56,233 nucleotides of DNA from an uncultured Clostridia bacterium (GCA_944390495.1 CALXQE010000063.1:1-56233), one strand, 5' to 3'. Shown: positions 33,132 to 42,656, numbered from the stretch's first letter. Notes: generated by a model not told the origin, from the sequence alone. Numbers and translations are program-made.

Positions 33132-35042
33132 ATGAAGGACGGATATATAAGATGTGCTGCTGCAACGGTTGATATAAAGGTTGCAGATACTGTTTATAAT
33201 ACTGATAATATAATAAATGCAATAAAAGAGGCTTCTAAAAATAATATTAAGCTTATAGTATTTCCTGAATTTTGTATAACAGGATATACATGCGGTGATT
33301 TGTTTATGCAAAAACTGCTTACTGACAAGGCTAAAGAGAGTCTGTTAAAAATAGTGAGGGACACTAAAGAACTTGATATTGTGGCGGTAGTGGGACTGCC
33401 GTATATAGTGAATCAGAAATTGTATAATTGCGGAGCTGTTATAAACAAGGGACACATAAAAGGACTTGTGCCAAAAGAAAATATACCTAATTATTCTGAA
33501 TTTTATGAAATGCGTCACTTTGAAAAGGGACATAAAAAAGCTGAGTATATAGATATAAACGGTGAAATGGTACCCTTTGGAACAGATATTTTGTTTAAGT
33601 CAGAATCTTTGGGTGAATTTGTACTTGCAGTTGAAATATGTGAGGATTTGTGGACACAAAATCCGCCGTCAGTACGTCATGCCTGTGCAGGTGCTACGGT
33701 GATTGCAAATTTATCTGCCAGTAATGAAATAATTGCAAAGGACGAGTACAGAGAACTTTTAGTTAAAAGTCAGTCGGCAAAATTATACTGCGGTTATATA
33801 TATGCCGATGCAGGTTACGGAGAATCAACAACAGACCTTGTGTTTGCAGGTGACAATATTATTGCTGAAAACGGAACAATTCTTGCAAGAAGTAAAAGAT
33901 TTACTAATGAATGTGTATATAGTGAGCTTGATTTGGAAAGACTTGCAGGTGAGAGGAAAAAGAGTAACACTTACAATATTTCAGGGACAGAGGAATATGT
34001 TACGGTAGGTCTTGAAATGGAATTAGGCGAAACAGAGCTTACACGATATATAGATAAACTTCCTTTTGTACCGGGAAATGAAGAAAAACGTGAAAAACGC
34101 AGTGAAGAAATACTTTCCATTCAGTCAATGGGACTTAAAAAACGTCTTGACCATACGGGAGCGAAAAATGCTGTTGTAGGAGTAAGCGGAGGGCTTGATT
34201 CTACACTTGCTTTGCTTGTTTTGGTACGTGCCTTTGACAGTCTTAACATAGACAGAAAAAATATTACGGCTGTTACTATGCCGTGCTTTGGTACAACTGA
34301 CAGAACCTATAATAATGCAGTTAATTTTGCCAATTCACTTGGTGTAACATTAATTGAAGTAAATATTAAAGATGCGGTAAATCAGCATTTTAAAGATATT
34401 GGACAAAATCCTGATGTGTACGATGTGACATACGAAAACTCACAGGCGAGAGAAAGAACACAGATATTAATGGATATTGCTAATAAAAACGGCGGCCTTG
34501 TTATAGGTACAGGAGATATGTCAGAGTTGGCACTTGGCTGGGCAACGTATAACGGTGACCACATGTCTATGTACGGTGTTAATGCAGGAGTACCTAAGAC
34601 GCTTATACGTTATCTTGTGGACTATGAGGCAAACCGTACAGATAATGAGGTGCTTAAAAGAACACTAAAGGATATTTTAGATACCCCTGTAAGTCCTGAA
34701 CTTCTTCCGCCTAAGGACGGTAAAATTTCGCAGAAAACAGAACATATAGTAGGTCCTTATGAGCTTCATGATTTCTTCTTGTACCATTTAATGAGATTTG
34801 GTTCAAGACCGTCAAGGATTTTAAGGCTTGCGGTAAAAGCTTTTGAGGGTGAGTATGACAGAAAAGTAATTCTTGAATGGCTGAAGGTTTTTTGCAGACG
34901 ATTTTTCACGCAGCAGTTTAAACGTTCCTGTCTTCCTGACGGACCAAAGGTGGGAAGTGTGGCTCTTTCTCCGAGAGGTGACTGGCGTATGCCGTCAGAC
35001 GCATCGTACAGACTATGGGTGGAGGAGCTGGAAACACTCTGA
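33132..35042 (+). CDS. nadE: Glutamine-dependent NAD+ synthase
   Basis: Final step of NAD synthesis: amidates deamido-NAD using glutamine. The N-terminal nitrilase-like amidase domain has the Glu-Lys-Cys triad in FPEFCITGY, VPKENIPNYSEFYE and VEICEDLW. A tunnel-linked C-terminal synthetase domain carries the P-loop GVSGGLDSTLAL near residue 350 and GTGDMSELALGWATYNGDH. The length of 636 residues is typical of the two-domain type. It starts four bases after rarA ends. Confidence 0.96.
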   Translation: MKDGYIRCAAATVDIKVADTVYNTDNIINAIKEASKNNIKLIVFPEFCITGYTCGDLFMQKLLTDKAKESLLKIVRDTKELDIVAVVGLPYIVNQKLYNCGAVINKGHIKGLVPKENIPNYSEFYEMRHFEKGHKKAEYIDINGEMVPFGTDILFKSESLGEFVLAVEICEDLWTQNPPSVRHACAGATVIANLSASNEIIAKDEYRELLVKSQSAKLYCGYIYADAGYGESTTDLVFAGDNIIAENGTILARSKRFTNECVYSELDLERLAGERKKSNTYNISGTEEYVTVGLEMELGETELTRYIDKLPFVPGNEEKREKRSEEILSIQSMGLKKRLDHTGAKNAVVGVSGGLDSTLALLVLVRAFDSLNIDRKNITAVTMPCFGTTDRTYNNAVNFANSLGVTLIEVNIKDAVNQHFKDIGQNPDVYDVTYENSQARERTQILMDIANKNGGLVIGTGDMSELALGWATYNGDHMSMYGVNAGVPKTLIRYLVDYEANRTDNEVLKRTLKDILDTPVSPELLPPKDGKISQKTEHIVGPYELHDFFLYHLMRFGSRPSRILRLAVKAFEGEYDRKVILEWLKVFCRRFFTQQFKRSCLPDGPKVGSVALSPRGDWRMPSDASYRLWVEELETL

Positions 35043-35067
35043 CATCTTTTAAGCGGAGGGATTTTAG

Positions 35068-35925
35068 GTGACCAAGGGCAAGATATGTCTTATTTTATCA
35101 GCACTTATTTACGGAGGAGCACCTATTTTAGCTAAAATAGCATATAAGGGCGGAATTAATGAGATGACGCTTACTTTTTTGAGGACGTCGCTTACACTTC
35201 CGCTCTTATTTATTTATATTTTGTTTCGTAGAAAACCACTACATCTTACAAAGAAACAGTTTATGAAAATAACTGTTTTGGGTGTGGTAGGAGGAACATT
35301 TGCGATGCTTTCGCTGTATTCCTCCTATAACTATATATCAACAGGGCTTGCCACAACGCTGCATTTTATATATCCTCTTGTTATAGTGATAGTGTCAGCT
35401 TTAATTTACAGGGAAAAAATGAGCGGTGCAAAGCTTATATCAGTTATGCTTGTGACAACGGGTATATTTTTGTTTGTGGATTTAACAAACAGAGCAGATA
35501 CCGTTGGAGTAATTCTTGCAATCCTGTCAGGTATATTATATAGTTTTTATGTAATATATCTTGACCGCTCCGGTCTTGATAAAATGGACTATGCAGTACT
35601 TACATTTTATCTGCTTACTATAATGAGCGGTGGTACGCTGATATTCGGCGGACTTACAGATAGTATAACGCTTGCAGGTATTAGTCCGTCAGCGTGGGTG
35701 TGTGCGGCTACTATTTCGATTGTTGTATCCCTTGGTGCAGTGCCGCTTTTTCAGGCGGGAGTACGGTATGAAGGAGCTTCTACTGCCGGAATTATTTCGG
35801 CTGTTGAGCCTATAACGACACTTATACTTGGTATGGTATTTTTAAATGAAAGTATGGACTTTGCACAGTATTTGGGTGGTGCGTTGATAATCGCCGGAGT
35901 TGTGATAGCAGAAAAGTATAGATGA
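35068..35925 (+). CDS. EamA-family (DMT) transporter
   Basis: A 285-residue membrane protein with ten predicted helices in two EamA repeats, the second beginning near residue 150 (VILAILSGILYSFYVIYLDR). Substrate unknown; relatives export amino acids, nucleobases or other metabolites. The start is a GTG (35068) seven bases after GGAGGG. Located 25 bases after nadE, so probably the last gene of that operon. Confidence 0.85.
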   Translation: MTKGKICLILSALIYGGAPILAKIAYKGGINEMTLTFLRTSLTLPLLFIYILFRRKPLHLTKKQFMKITVLGVVGGTFAMLSLYSSYNYISTGLATTLHFIYPLVIVIVSALIYREKMSGAKLISVMLVTTGIFLFVDLTNRADTVGVILAILSGILYSFYVIYLDRSGLDKMDYAVLTFYLLTIMSGGTLIFGGLTDSITLAGISPSAWVCAATISIVVSLGAVPLFQAGVRYEGASTAGIISAVEPITTLILGMVFLNESMDFAQYLGGALIIAGVVIAEKYR

Positions 35926-36006
35926 ATTAGGTTTTGAAAAACGGATTTTTTCCTTTATAAAGGGTTAAGTTCTGTTAAACCAATACTATATTTTGTCTGG
36001 AATATA

Positions 36007-36037
36007 AAAGACAGCGAAAGCTGTCTTTATTTTTTTA
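36007..36037 (+). terminator. Terminator after the EamA gene
   Basis: AAAGACAGC (36007-36015) pairs with GCTGTCTTT (36020-36028) over a GAAA tetraloop, followed by a T-rich run. Confidence 0.9.
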
Positions 36038-36046
36038 TTAAAAGAC

Positions 36047-36075
36047 TTGATTATTTTGATATAATGTGGGATAAT
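36047..36075 (+). promoter_or_regulatory. Promoter of the DUF512-der-plsY-gpsA operon
   Basis: TTGATT (36047-36052), a 17-base spacer and GATAAT (36070-36075), 34 bases before the ATG; a second TATAAT at 36060-36065 lacks a well-spaced -35. Confidence 0.65.
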
Positions 36076-36109
36076 ACAAAATGGATAATAATTCGGACAG
36101 GAGAAAATT

Positions 36110-37432
36110 ATGAGAAAAGCCGATACAACAATAAAATATGTAGAGCCGGACTCAATCGCATTTGAGGCAGGAATAGAGCCTGGTGATAAACTGATAACAG
36201 TAAACGGTCATGATTTCCACGACATTCTTGAATACCGTTATTTAACGGCAGAGTATGAGGTGACTTTGGAGGTGCTGAAAAAGGACGGCACAACTGAAAT
36301 GATTACCGTTGAAAATGACTATGAGGATTTAGGTATAGAATTTGAAGAAGGACTTATTGATGAGGCACAGAGCTGTCGAAATAAGTGTATTTTCTGTTTT
36401 ATAGACCTGCTTCCAAAGGGTATGCGTGAAACGGTATATTTTAAAGATGATGATACACGTTTGTCATTTTTACAGGGGAATTACGTAACTCTTACTAATA
36501 TGTCCGATGAAGAAATTGACAGGCTTATAAAAATGCGTGTTTCACCGATAAATATAAGTGTACATGCAACAGAGCCAAAACTTCGTGAAATGATGCTAAA
36601 TAACCGCTTTGCAGGTAAGTGTTATGGCATAATGAAGAAATTTGCAGAAAACGATATATATATGAACTGTCAGATAGTGCTGTGTCCTGGGATTAACGAC
36701 GGTGAGCATTTAAAACGTTCACTTACTGATTTAGGAAATCTTTTTCCCTATGTAAACAGTATTTCAGTAGTGCCTGTCGGGCTTACAAGGTATCGTGAGG
36801 GACTTTGCAAAATTGAGCCGTTTACAGCCAAAACAAGCAGAGAAACTATTGAATTTGTTGAAAAAATACAAAAGGATTTTCTTAAAAAATACGGTTCAAG
36901 ACTTGTATATCTGGCAGATGAATTTTATATAAATGCTAAAATGGAGATGCCTTTGGCGGAAGAATACGAGGGTTTTCCGCAAATTGAAAACGGTGTGGGA
37001 CTTATTGCAAGTATGCAGGAGGAGTTTGACAGTGGTTTAAAACTTGTGGAAGATAAGAATAGGTCAAGGCATATTTCAATAGCCACAGGTGAAATATCAT
37101 ACGATTTTATAAAGACGCTCTCCGAAAGAATAGAAGACAAATGCGGCGGTGTTAAAATAGATGTGTATGCTATAAAAAATAACTTTTTCGGCGGCGGTGT
37201 GAATGTATCAGGGCTTGTATGCGGCTGTGACATTATAGAGCAGCTTAAAGGCAAAATCACAACAGATGAACTTATGATACCACATAGTATGCTCCGTGAT
37301 GATGACAATATTTTCCTTGATGATACAACGGTAGAAGATGTTGAAAAAGAACTATCAGTTAAAATTACACCGATAATTAATGACGGATACGAATTTATAG
37401 AAAAGATTTTAGATGAGGAACTTGGATTTTAA
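36110..37432 (+). CDS. DUF512 radical SAM protein with PDZ-like N-terminus
   Basis: A 440-residue protein. Residues 1-75 form a PDZ-like domain (EPDSIAFEAGIEPGDKLITV). A cluster motif of radical-SAM type follows (CRNKCIFCF, about residue 88), then a barrel with SPINISVHATEPKLREMML. The DUF512 C-terminus carries LVYLADEFYI and the glycine-rich NFFGGGVNVSGLVCGCD. The function is unknown; it commonly stands next to der in Clostridia, as here. GGAG precedes the ATG. Confidence 0.88.
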   Translation: MRKADTTIKYVEPDSIAFEAGIEPGDKLITVNGHDFHDILEYRYLTAEYEVTLEVLKKDGTTEMITVENDYEDLGIEFEEGLIDEAQSCRNKCIFCFIDLLPKGMRETVYFKDDDTRLSFLQGNYVTLTNMSDEEIDRLIKMRVSPINISVHATEPKLREMMLNNRFAGKCYGIMKKFAENDIYMNCQIVLCPGINDGEHLKRSLTDLGNLFPYVNSISVVPVGLTRYREGLCKIEPFTAKTSRETIEFVEKIQKDFLKKYGSRLVYLADEFYINAKMEMPLAEEYEGFPQIENGVGLIASMQEEFDSGLKLVEDKNRSRHISIATGEISYDFIKTLSERIEDKCGGVKIDVYAIKNNFFGGGVNVSGLVCGCDIIEQLKGKITTDELMIPHSMLRDDDNIFLDDTTVEDVEKELSVKITPIINDGYEFIEKILDEELGF

Positions 37433-37444
37433 AGGAGGCAGTGT

Positions 37445-38770
37445 ATGAAACCTTTAGTTGCGATAGTGGGAAGACCGAATGTCGGTAAATCCACTTTATT
37501 TAATAAGATAACGGGAAAGAGAATAAGCATAGTTGAGGATACTCCCGGCGTTACACGTGACAGAATTTACGCCGATGCCTCATGGCTTGACAAGCACTTT
37601 ACGTTAGTGGACACAGGAGGTATAGAGCCGGCGTCAAAGGACGAAATACTTGTGCAGATGCGTCGTCAGGCGCAGCTTGCCATAGAAATGGCAGACGTTG
37701 TAGTTTTAATGACAAATGTTAAAGACGGTGTTACGGCAAACGACCAGGACGTTGCACAAATGCTTTTAAAAGCTAAAAAGCAGATAGTATTGGCAGTTAA
37801 CAAGGTGGATAATACAGGTGATCCGCCGTTTGAATTTTATGAGTTTTATAACTTGGGACTGGGTGACCCGATTGCTATATCTTCAACACATGGCTTAGGT
37901 GTCGGTGATTTACTTGATGAAGTTACAAAGAAGTTCCCTGAAGATGCTGATACTTCAGAGGACGAGGACGAAATTAAGGTGGCTGTAATAGGTAAGCCGA
38001 ATGCAGGAAAGTCATCACTTATAAATAAAATTTTAGGTGAGGACAGAGTTATTGTAAGTAATATTGCAGGTACAACGAGAGATGCTATTGATTCACATTA
38101 CGAGAAAAACGGTGATAAGTATTTGTTTATAGATACAGCCGGAATGAGAAAACGTGGTAAAATAGATGAAAATGTAGAGCGTTACAGCGTTGTACGTTCT
38201 TTAGCGGCAGTTGACAGAAGTGATGTTTGCGTTATTATGATTGATGCGTCTGAGGGTATAACGGAACAGGATACAAAGGTTGCAGGCTATGCACATGAAC
38301 AGGGAAAGGCATGTATATTTGCAATAAATAAATGGGATATTGTAGATAAAGACGATAAAACAATGAAAAACTTTACCATGAGAGTAAGGGAAGAATTTGC
38401 GTTTATGTCTTATGCCGAAATTGTGTTTATAAGTGCGAAAACCGGTCAGAGAGTTGATAAGCTCCTTAATATGATTAAGGCAGTTAATGAGCAGCATAAG
38501 AGAAGAATTACAACAGGTATGCTAAATGACGTTCTAAACGAGGCAATGGCAAAACAACAGCCGCCGTCAGACAAGGGCAGACGCCTTAAAGTATATTACG
38601 GTACACAGGCGGCAACAGCACCTCCTACATTTATACTTTTTGCAAATTCAAGGGAACTATTCCACTACTCGTATTTGAGATTTATAGAAAATCAGGTGCG
38701 TGAGGCATTTGGTTTTAACGGTACACCGATTAAATTTATTATAAGAGAAAAGAACGAAAAGAAGATGTAA
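37445..38770 (+). CDS. der: Ribosome-assembly GTPase Der (EngA)
   Basis: Essential GTPase for 50S subunit maturation. It has two tandem G domains: the first with GRPNVGKSTLFN and VNKVD, the second with GKPNAGKSSLINK near residue 185, DTAG and NKWD. A C-terminal KH-like domain follows (RRLKVYYGTQAATAPPTFILF). The length of 441 residues is typical. AAAGGAGG precedes the ATG. Confidence 0.97.
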   Translation: MKPLVAIVGRPNVGKSTLFNKITGKRISIVEDTPGVTRDRIYADASWLDKHFTLVDTGGIEPASKDEILVQMRRQAQLAIEMADVVVLMTNVKDGVTANDQDVAQMLLKAKKQIVLAVNKVDNTGDPPFEFYEFYNLGLGDPIAISSTHGLGVGDLLDEVTKKFPEDADTSEDEDEIKVAVIGKPNAGKSSLINKILGEDRVIVSNIAGTTRDAIDSHYEKNGDKYLFIDTAGMRKRGKIDENVERYSVVRSLAAVDRSDVCVIMIDASEGITEQDTKVAGYAHEQGKACIFAINKWDIVDKDDKTMKNFTMRVREEFAFMSYAEIVFISAKTGQRVDKLLNMIKAVNEQHKRRITTGMLNDVLNEAMAKQQPPSDKGRRLKVYYGTQAATAPPTFILFANSRELFHYSYLRFIENQVREAFGFNGTPIKFIIREKNEKKM

Positions 38771-38784
38771 CGGAGGGTAATATA

Positions 38785-39417
38785 GTGTTAATGATTGTTG
38801 TTTTGGCGATTGTATCATATCTTATAGGTTCGATTAATTTTTCGATTATCCTGTCGAGAATTATTGGCGGAAAGGACATAAGACAAAGCGGCTCGGGTAA
38901 TGCGGGAGCAACAAATATGCTCCGTACATACGGCAAAAAAATGGGTGTTATAACGCTTTTACTCGATGTTTTAAAGGGCATTATTGCAATACTTATAGCA
39001 AGATTTGTGCGTGACAAATTAGGATTTAATTTTGAAGCACTGGACTATATAGCCGGAGTATGCGTTGTACTCGGTCATAACTTTCCTTTGTACTTTGGAT
39101 TTAAAGGCGGAAAAGGTGTTGCAACAAGTCTTGGTGTTGTGCTGATGCTTGACTGGAAAGTGGGGCTTATTGTTGCAGTGTGTGCTATTTTGATAATGGC
39201 AGTTACAAAATATGTATCACTTGGTTCAATTCTTGGCGGAGCGGCGTTTATTGTTGTTGAAATAATAAAGGCGTTGGTAACAAAAAGCTTTAATATAGCA
39301 GAGATTGTGTGTGTTGTAATAATCGGGGGACTTTTAATTGCAAGACACCATGCAAATATAAAAAGACTTATAAGCGGAACGGAAAACAAGCTAAGTTTCA
39401 GTAAAAAGGAGAAATAA
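38785..39417 (+). CDS. plsY: Acyl-phosphate glycerol-3-phosphate acyltransferase
   Basis: Membrane enzyme for the first acylation in phospholipid synthesis. A 210-residue, five- to six-helix protein with the PlsY motifs SGNAGATNMLR (near residue 37) and GFKGGKGVATSLG (near residue 107). The start is a GTG at 38785, seven bases after GGAGGG; an in-frame ATG two codons later is too far from it. Followed one base later by gpsA, whose product supplies glycerol 3-phosphate. Confidence 0.95.
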   Translation: MLMIVVLAIVSYLIGSINFSIILSRIIGGKDIRQSGSGNAGATNMLRTYGKKMGVITLLLDVLKGIIAILIARFVRDKLGFNFEALDYIAGVCVVLGHNFPLYFGFKGGKGVATSLGVVLMLDWKVGLIVAVCAILIMAVTKYVSLGSILGGAAFIVVEIIKALVTKSFNIAEIVCVVIIGGLLIARHHANIKRLISGTENKLSFSKKEK

Positions 39418-39418
39418 T

Positions 39419-40408
39419 ATGAAGATAGCAGTAATTGGTTCAGGAGGCTGGGGAACAGCCATAGCAATAATGCTTTCCTCAAGGGGGCATGATGTTTATT
39501 TGTGGTCATGGATACAGGAGGAAACAGATAGACTGAAAGCTGACAGGGAAAATAAAGAATTTTTGCCCGGTGTAAAATTTCCCGATATGATTTATTGTAC
39601 ACATGATATGGCAGAATGTACAGATGGAGCAGACCTTGTAGTAACAGCCGCACCGTCACCTGCAACACGTACCACAGCAAAACAGCTTTCGCCGCATATA
39701 AAGCCGGGACAAAAGATAGTAAACATTTCAAAGGGACTTGAAGAAGGAAGTCTTTTAAGGCTTTCAGAGGTTTACAAAGAGGAAATACCGCAGGGTGATA
39801 TTTCAGTTATGAGCGGACCGTCACATGCGGAGGAAGTTTCAAGGGGACTTCCAACAACAAACGTTGTTGCGTCTGAAAATATCGAAACGGCAAAATACAT
39901 ACAGGATATATTTATGGGAGATATGTTCAGGGTATATACTTCAACAGATGTAACAGGAGTTGAGCTTGGCGGAGCATTAAAGAACGTAATCGCATTATGT
40001 GCAGGTATAAGCGACGGCTTAGGTTACGGCGATAATACAAAGGCTGCACTTATGACAAGAGGTCTTGCAGAAATAGCAAGATTAGGCACAGCAATGGGTG
40101 CAAATGAAAAGACATTTATGGGACTTAGCGGTGTAGGCGATTTAATAGTTACATGCACAAGTATGCACTCAAGAAATCGCAGAGCAGGTATACTTTTAGG
40201 TCAGGGAAAGACTTTGCAGGAAACACTTGACAGTGTACACATGGTTGTAGAAGGTGTAAATACGGCAAAGGCTGCCTATGAAATGGCTAAAAAATATAAC
40301 GTAGAAATGCCGATAGTGGAAGAAGCGTATAATATTTTATATAACGGCAGAAATGCCCGTGAGGCAGTGCTGCTGCTTATGACCAGAGAAAAAAGAGAAG
40401 AAAGATAG
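39419..40408 (+). CDS. gpsA: NAD(P)-dependent glycerol-3-phosphate dehydrogenase
   Basis: Reduces dihydroxyacetone phosphate to glycerol 3-phosphate for lipid synthesis, feeding PlsY. The nucleotide-binding GSGGWGTAIA is at residue 7; later come VMSGPSHAEEV and the substrate region GGALKNVIALCAGISDG. The length of 329 residues is typical. It ends a cluster of housekeeping genes; a stem-loop without T-tract separates it from ktrB. Confidence 0.96.
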   Translation: MKIAVIGSGGWGTAIAIMLSSRGHDVYLWSWIQEETDRLKADRENKEFLPGVKFPDMIYCTHDMAECTDGADLVVTAAPSPATRTTAKQLSPHIKPGQKIVNISKGLEEGSLLRLSEVYKEEIPQGDISVMSGPSHAEEVSRGLPTTNVVASENIETAKYIQDIFMGDMFRVYTSTDVTGVELGGALKNVIALCAGISDGLGYGDNTKAALMTRGLAEIARLGTAMGANEKTFMGLSGVGDLIVTCTSMHSRNRRAGILLGQGKTLQETLDSVHMVVEGVNTAKAAYEMAKKYNVEMPIVEEAYNILYNGRNAREAVLLLMTREKREER

Positions 40409-40421
40409 CTAAATGAAAAAA

Positions 40422-40453
40422 CAGTTTTATGTTCACATCTGAACACAAGACTG
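40422..40453 (+). other. Stem-loop between gpsA and ktrB
   Basis: Arms 40422-40435 and 40440-40453 pair over 14 positions with one A-C mismatch and one G-U, around a CATC loop. No T-run follows, so it is not a classic terminator. It ends eight bases before the ktrB start and could influence its translation. Confidence 0.6.
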
Positions 40454-40460
40454 TAAAGAG

Positions 40461-41816
40461 GTGATAAATATTTTTAGAAGAATATTTTTATTTAAAAGAA
40501 TAAATCCGGCAAGACGTATTGCATTAGGTTTTGCCGCTATAATATTAATCGGAGCGTTGCTTTTGATGCTGCCTATTTCATCAAAGGAACGAGTTGTAAC
40601 ACCGTTTTTGACGACGCTTTTTACTGCAACGTCAGCAACATGCGTGACAGGTCTTACTCTGCTTAATACAGGCGGATATTTCAGTATATTCGGTCAGTTT
40701 GTGATAATAACTTTGATACAATTTGGCGGATTAGGTTTTATGACAATTTTGTGCTTTATGTTTTTTGTATCGAATAAGCAAATAGGATTAAAAAACAGAT
40801 TAATGATAGCACAAACCATGGGTACGGAAAGTATTGCAGGAGTAGTTAAACTTGCTAAACATGTACTTGTAATAACAGCATTTGTAGAAGGAATAGGTGC
40901 AGTTTTACTGGCTCTTAGATTTATACCTAAATACGGCTTTTTAAAAGGTCTTTGGTTTAGTATATTCCATTCAATATCAGCATTTTGTAATGCGGGATTT
41001 GATATTATAGGTGATGGACTTAGCTTGTACTCATACCGCCATGATGCACTTGTTCTTTTAACAATAGCTCTTTTAATCATAATAGGTGGTCTGGGCTTTA
41101 TTGTGTGGGAAGATATTTTAAAGAACAAGCATTGGAAACTAATGAGTATGTATTCAAGAATTGTACTTACAGCTACGGCAATATGTCTTGTGATAGGTAC
41201 TGCGGGATACTTTTTATTTGAATATAATAATCCTGAAACTATGGGAGATATGACATTTGGAGGAAAGTTAATATCATCATTTTTCCAGTCTACAACCACG
41301 AGAACGGCAGGATATGATGCTTTAATACAAAACAATTTAACTAACATATCCAAACTATGGGGTATAATACTTATGATGATAGGCGGAGCCTCAGGTTCTA
41401 CTGCCGGCGGTGTAAAGATAGGAACGATAGTACTTGTTTTTGCAACACTTATGTCATTCTTAGGCTCAAAACATGATGTTGTACTGTCAAAAAGGCGAAT
41501 AGGGCACAGAACGATTATTCATGCTATGTCACTTCTTATGATGTGGCTGATACTTGTTGTATTAGGCGGTTCAGTGATAAGTTTAATTGACGGTCAGTCG
41601 ATTATAAATGCCATGTATGAAACAGCATCGGCATACAGCACGGTAGGACTTACAGTCGGAGTATCGGAAGATGCGTCTGTAATTACAAAGATTATATTAA
41701 TTATATATATGTTTTTTGGAAGAATCGGTATTATGACAATAAGCGTCATGTTTATGACTCGGGCAGGCAAGGATAAGTGTGTACGTTATCCGGACGGTAA
41801 ATTTATAATAGGTTAG
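40461..41816 (+). CDS. ktrB: KtrB/TrkH-type potassium uptake channel subunit
   Basis: Ion-conducting membrane subunit of a Ktr potassium uptake system, with the regulator KtrA encoded next. The 451-residue protein has four M1-P-M2 repeats; selectivity-loop segments include TATSATCVTGLTL, SAFCNAGFDI, TTRTAGYD and TASAYSTVGLT. The usual start is GTG 40461, but AAAGAGGTG overlaps it, so translation may really begin a few codons later, for example at the in-frame ATT 40470; the N-terminus is uncertain by several residues. Twelve bases separate it from ktrA. Confidence 0.92.
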   Translation: MINIFRRIFLFKRINPARRIALGFAAIILIGALLLMLPISSKERVVTPFLTTLFTATSATCVTGLTLLNTGGYFSIFGQFVIITLIQFGGLGFMTILCFMFFVSNKQIGLKNRLMIAQTMGTESIAGVVKLAKHVLVITAFVEGIGAVLLALRFIPKYGFLKGLWFSIFHSISAFCNAGFDIIGDGLSLYSYRHDALVLLTIALLIIIGGLGFIVWEDILKNKHWKLMSMYSRIVLTATAICLVIGTAGYFLFEYNNPETMGDMTFGGKLISSFFQSTTTRTAGYDALIQNNLTNISKLWGIILMMIGGASGSTAGGVKIGTIVLVFATLMSFLGSKHDVVLSKRRIGHRTIIHAMSLLMMWLILVVLGGSVISLIDGQSIINAMYETASAYSTVGLTVGVSEDASVITKIILIIYMFFGRIGIMTISVMFMTRAGKDKCVRYPDGKFIIG

Positions 41817-41828
41817 GGAGATGAAAAA

Positions 41829-42485
41829 ATGAGAACTTTTGGAGTAATTGGACTTGGAAGATTTGGTGTTTCTGTTACTATGCAGCTGTTTAAAATGGGG
41901 TATGAAGTACTTGCCATTGATAAGAATATAGACAGAGTTAATGCTATGGCTGATTATGCAACTACTGCTTTATGCGGTGACGCTAAAGATGAAAATGTAC
42001 TTAAAAACATCGGTATCAGAAATTGTGACTGTGTTATTGTGGCAATAGGTAACGATTTAACAGACAGTATTTTAACGACTCTTTTGCTTAAAGAATTTGA
42101 TATAAAGCAGATTGTATGCCGTGCAAGGGACAACCAGCACAAAAAAGTATTAAAAAAGATTGGTGCAGACAATGTTGTAATTCCTGAGCAGGAGACAGGT
42201 ATAAAAACAGCAATAAGTCTTGTATCAGGCAGACTTATAGATATGATTGATCTTTCGGACGAATTCGGTATAGCAGACATTATAGTTCCGTCTGTGTGGG
42301 TAGGTAAAAGTATAAATGCACTTTCTATCAGAAAACGTTACGGAATTAACATTGTTGCAATAAAAAGTCAGACAGATAAGCATGAAGTTAATATTTCGCC
42401 GTCACCTGAATATATATTTAAAGATAAGGATATAGTAGTACTTGTAGGAAGATCAGATATAATAAACGAACTTACGGCACAATAA
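41829..42485 (+). CDS. ktrA: KtrA potassium channel regulatory subunit (RCK)
   Basis: Cytoplasmic ring subunit that gates KtrB in response to nucleotides (and, in many Firmicutes, cyclic di-AMP). The N-terminal Rossmann domain has VIGLGRFGVSV and the acidic IDKNIDRV. A RCK_C domain follows from about residue 135. The length of 218 residues is typical. GGGAGATG precedes the ATG. Confidence 0.94.
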   Translation: MRTFGVIGLGRFGVSVTMQLFKMGYEVLAIDKNIDRVNAMADYATTALCGDAKDENVLKNIGIRNCDCVIVAIGNDLTDSILTTLLLKEFDIKQIVCRARDNQHKKVLKKIGADNVVIPEQETGIKTAISLVSGRLIDMIDLSDEFGIADIIVPSVWVGKSINALSIRKRYGINIVAIKSQTDKHEVNISPSPEYIFKDKDIVVLVGRSDIINELTAQ

Positions 42486-42491
42486 ACAGTG

Positions 42492-42515
42492 GGGATTGCA
42501 TTGCAATCCCTTTTT
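42492..42515 (+). terminator. Terminator after ktrAB
   Basis: GGGATTG (42492-42498) pairs with CAATCCC (42504-42510) and five T residues follow. Confidence 0.85.
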
Positions 42516-42616
42516 ATGTAAAGACTTTTTTACATTTTAAAGTTACAGAAAATATTGACAATGGGGAATATTTTTTATACAGTATAAATAAAGAGTAAAA
42601 AAAAGATAAAAAAGCA

Positions 42617-42645
42617 TTGACAAAAGTTTAACAATCATGTATAAT
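42617..42645 (+). promoter_or_regulatory. Strong adhE promoter with overlapping Rex-type operator
   Basis: Perfect TTGACA (42617-42622), 17-base spacer and TATAAT (42640-42645). The stretch 42617-42634 also fits the 18-base Rex site TTGTTAANNNNTTAACAA: TTGACAA, four bases, then an exact TTAACAA. Rex is the NADH-sensing repressor that controls adhE in many clostridia. Its binding here would cover the -35 and block RNA polymerase until NADH rises. Confidence 0.75.
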
Positions 42646-42656
42646 AGTATCACAAG

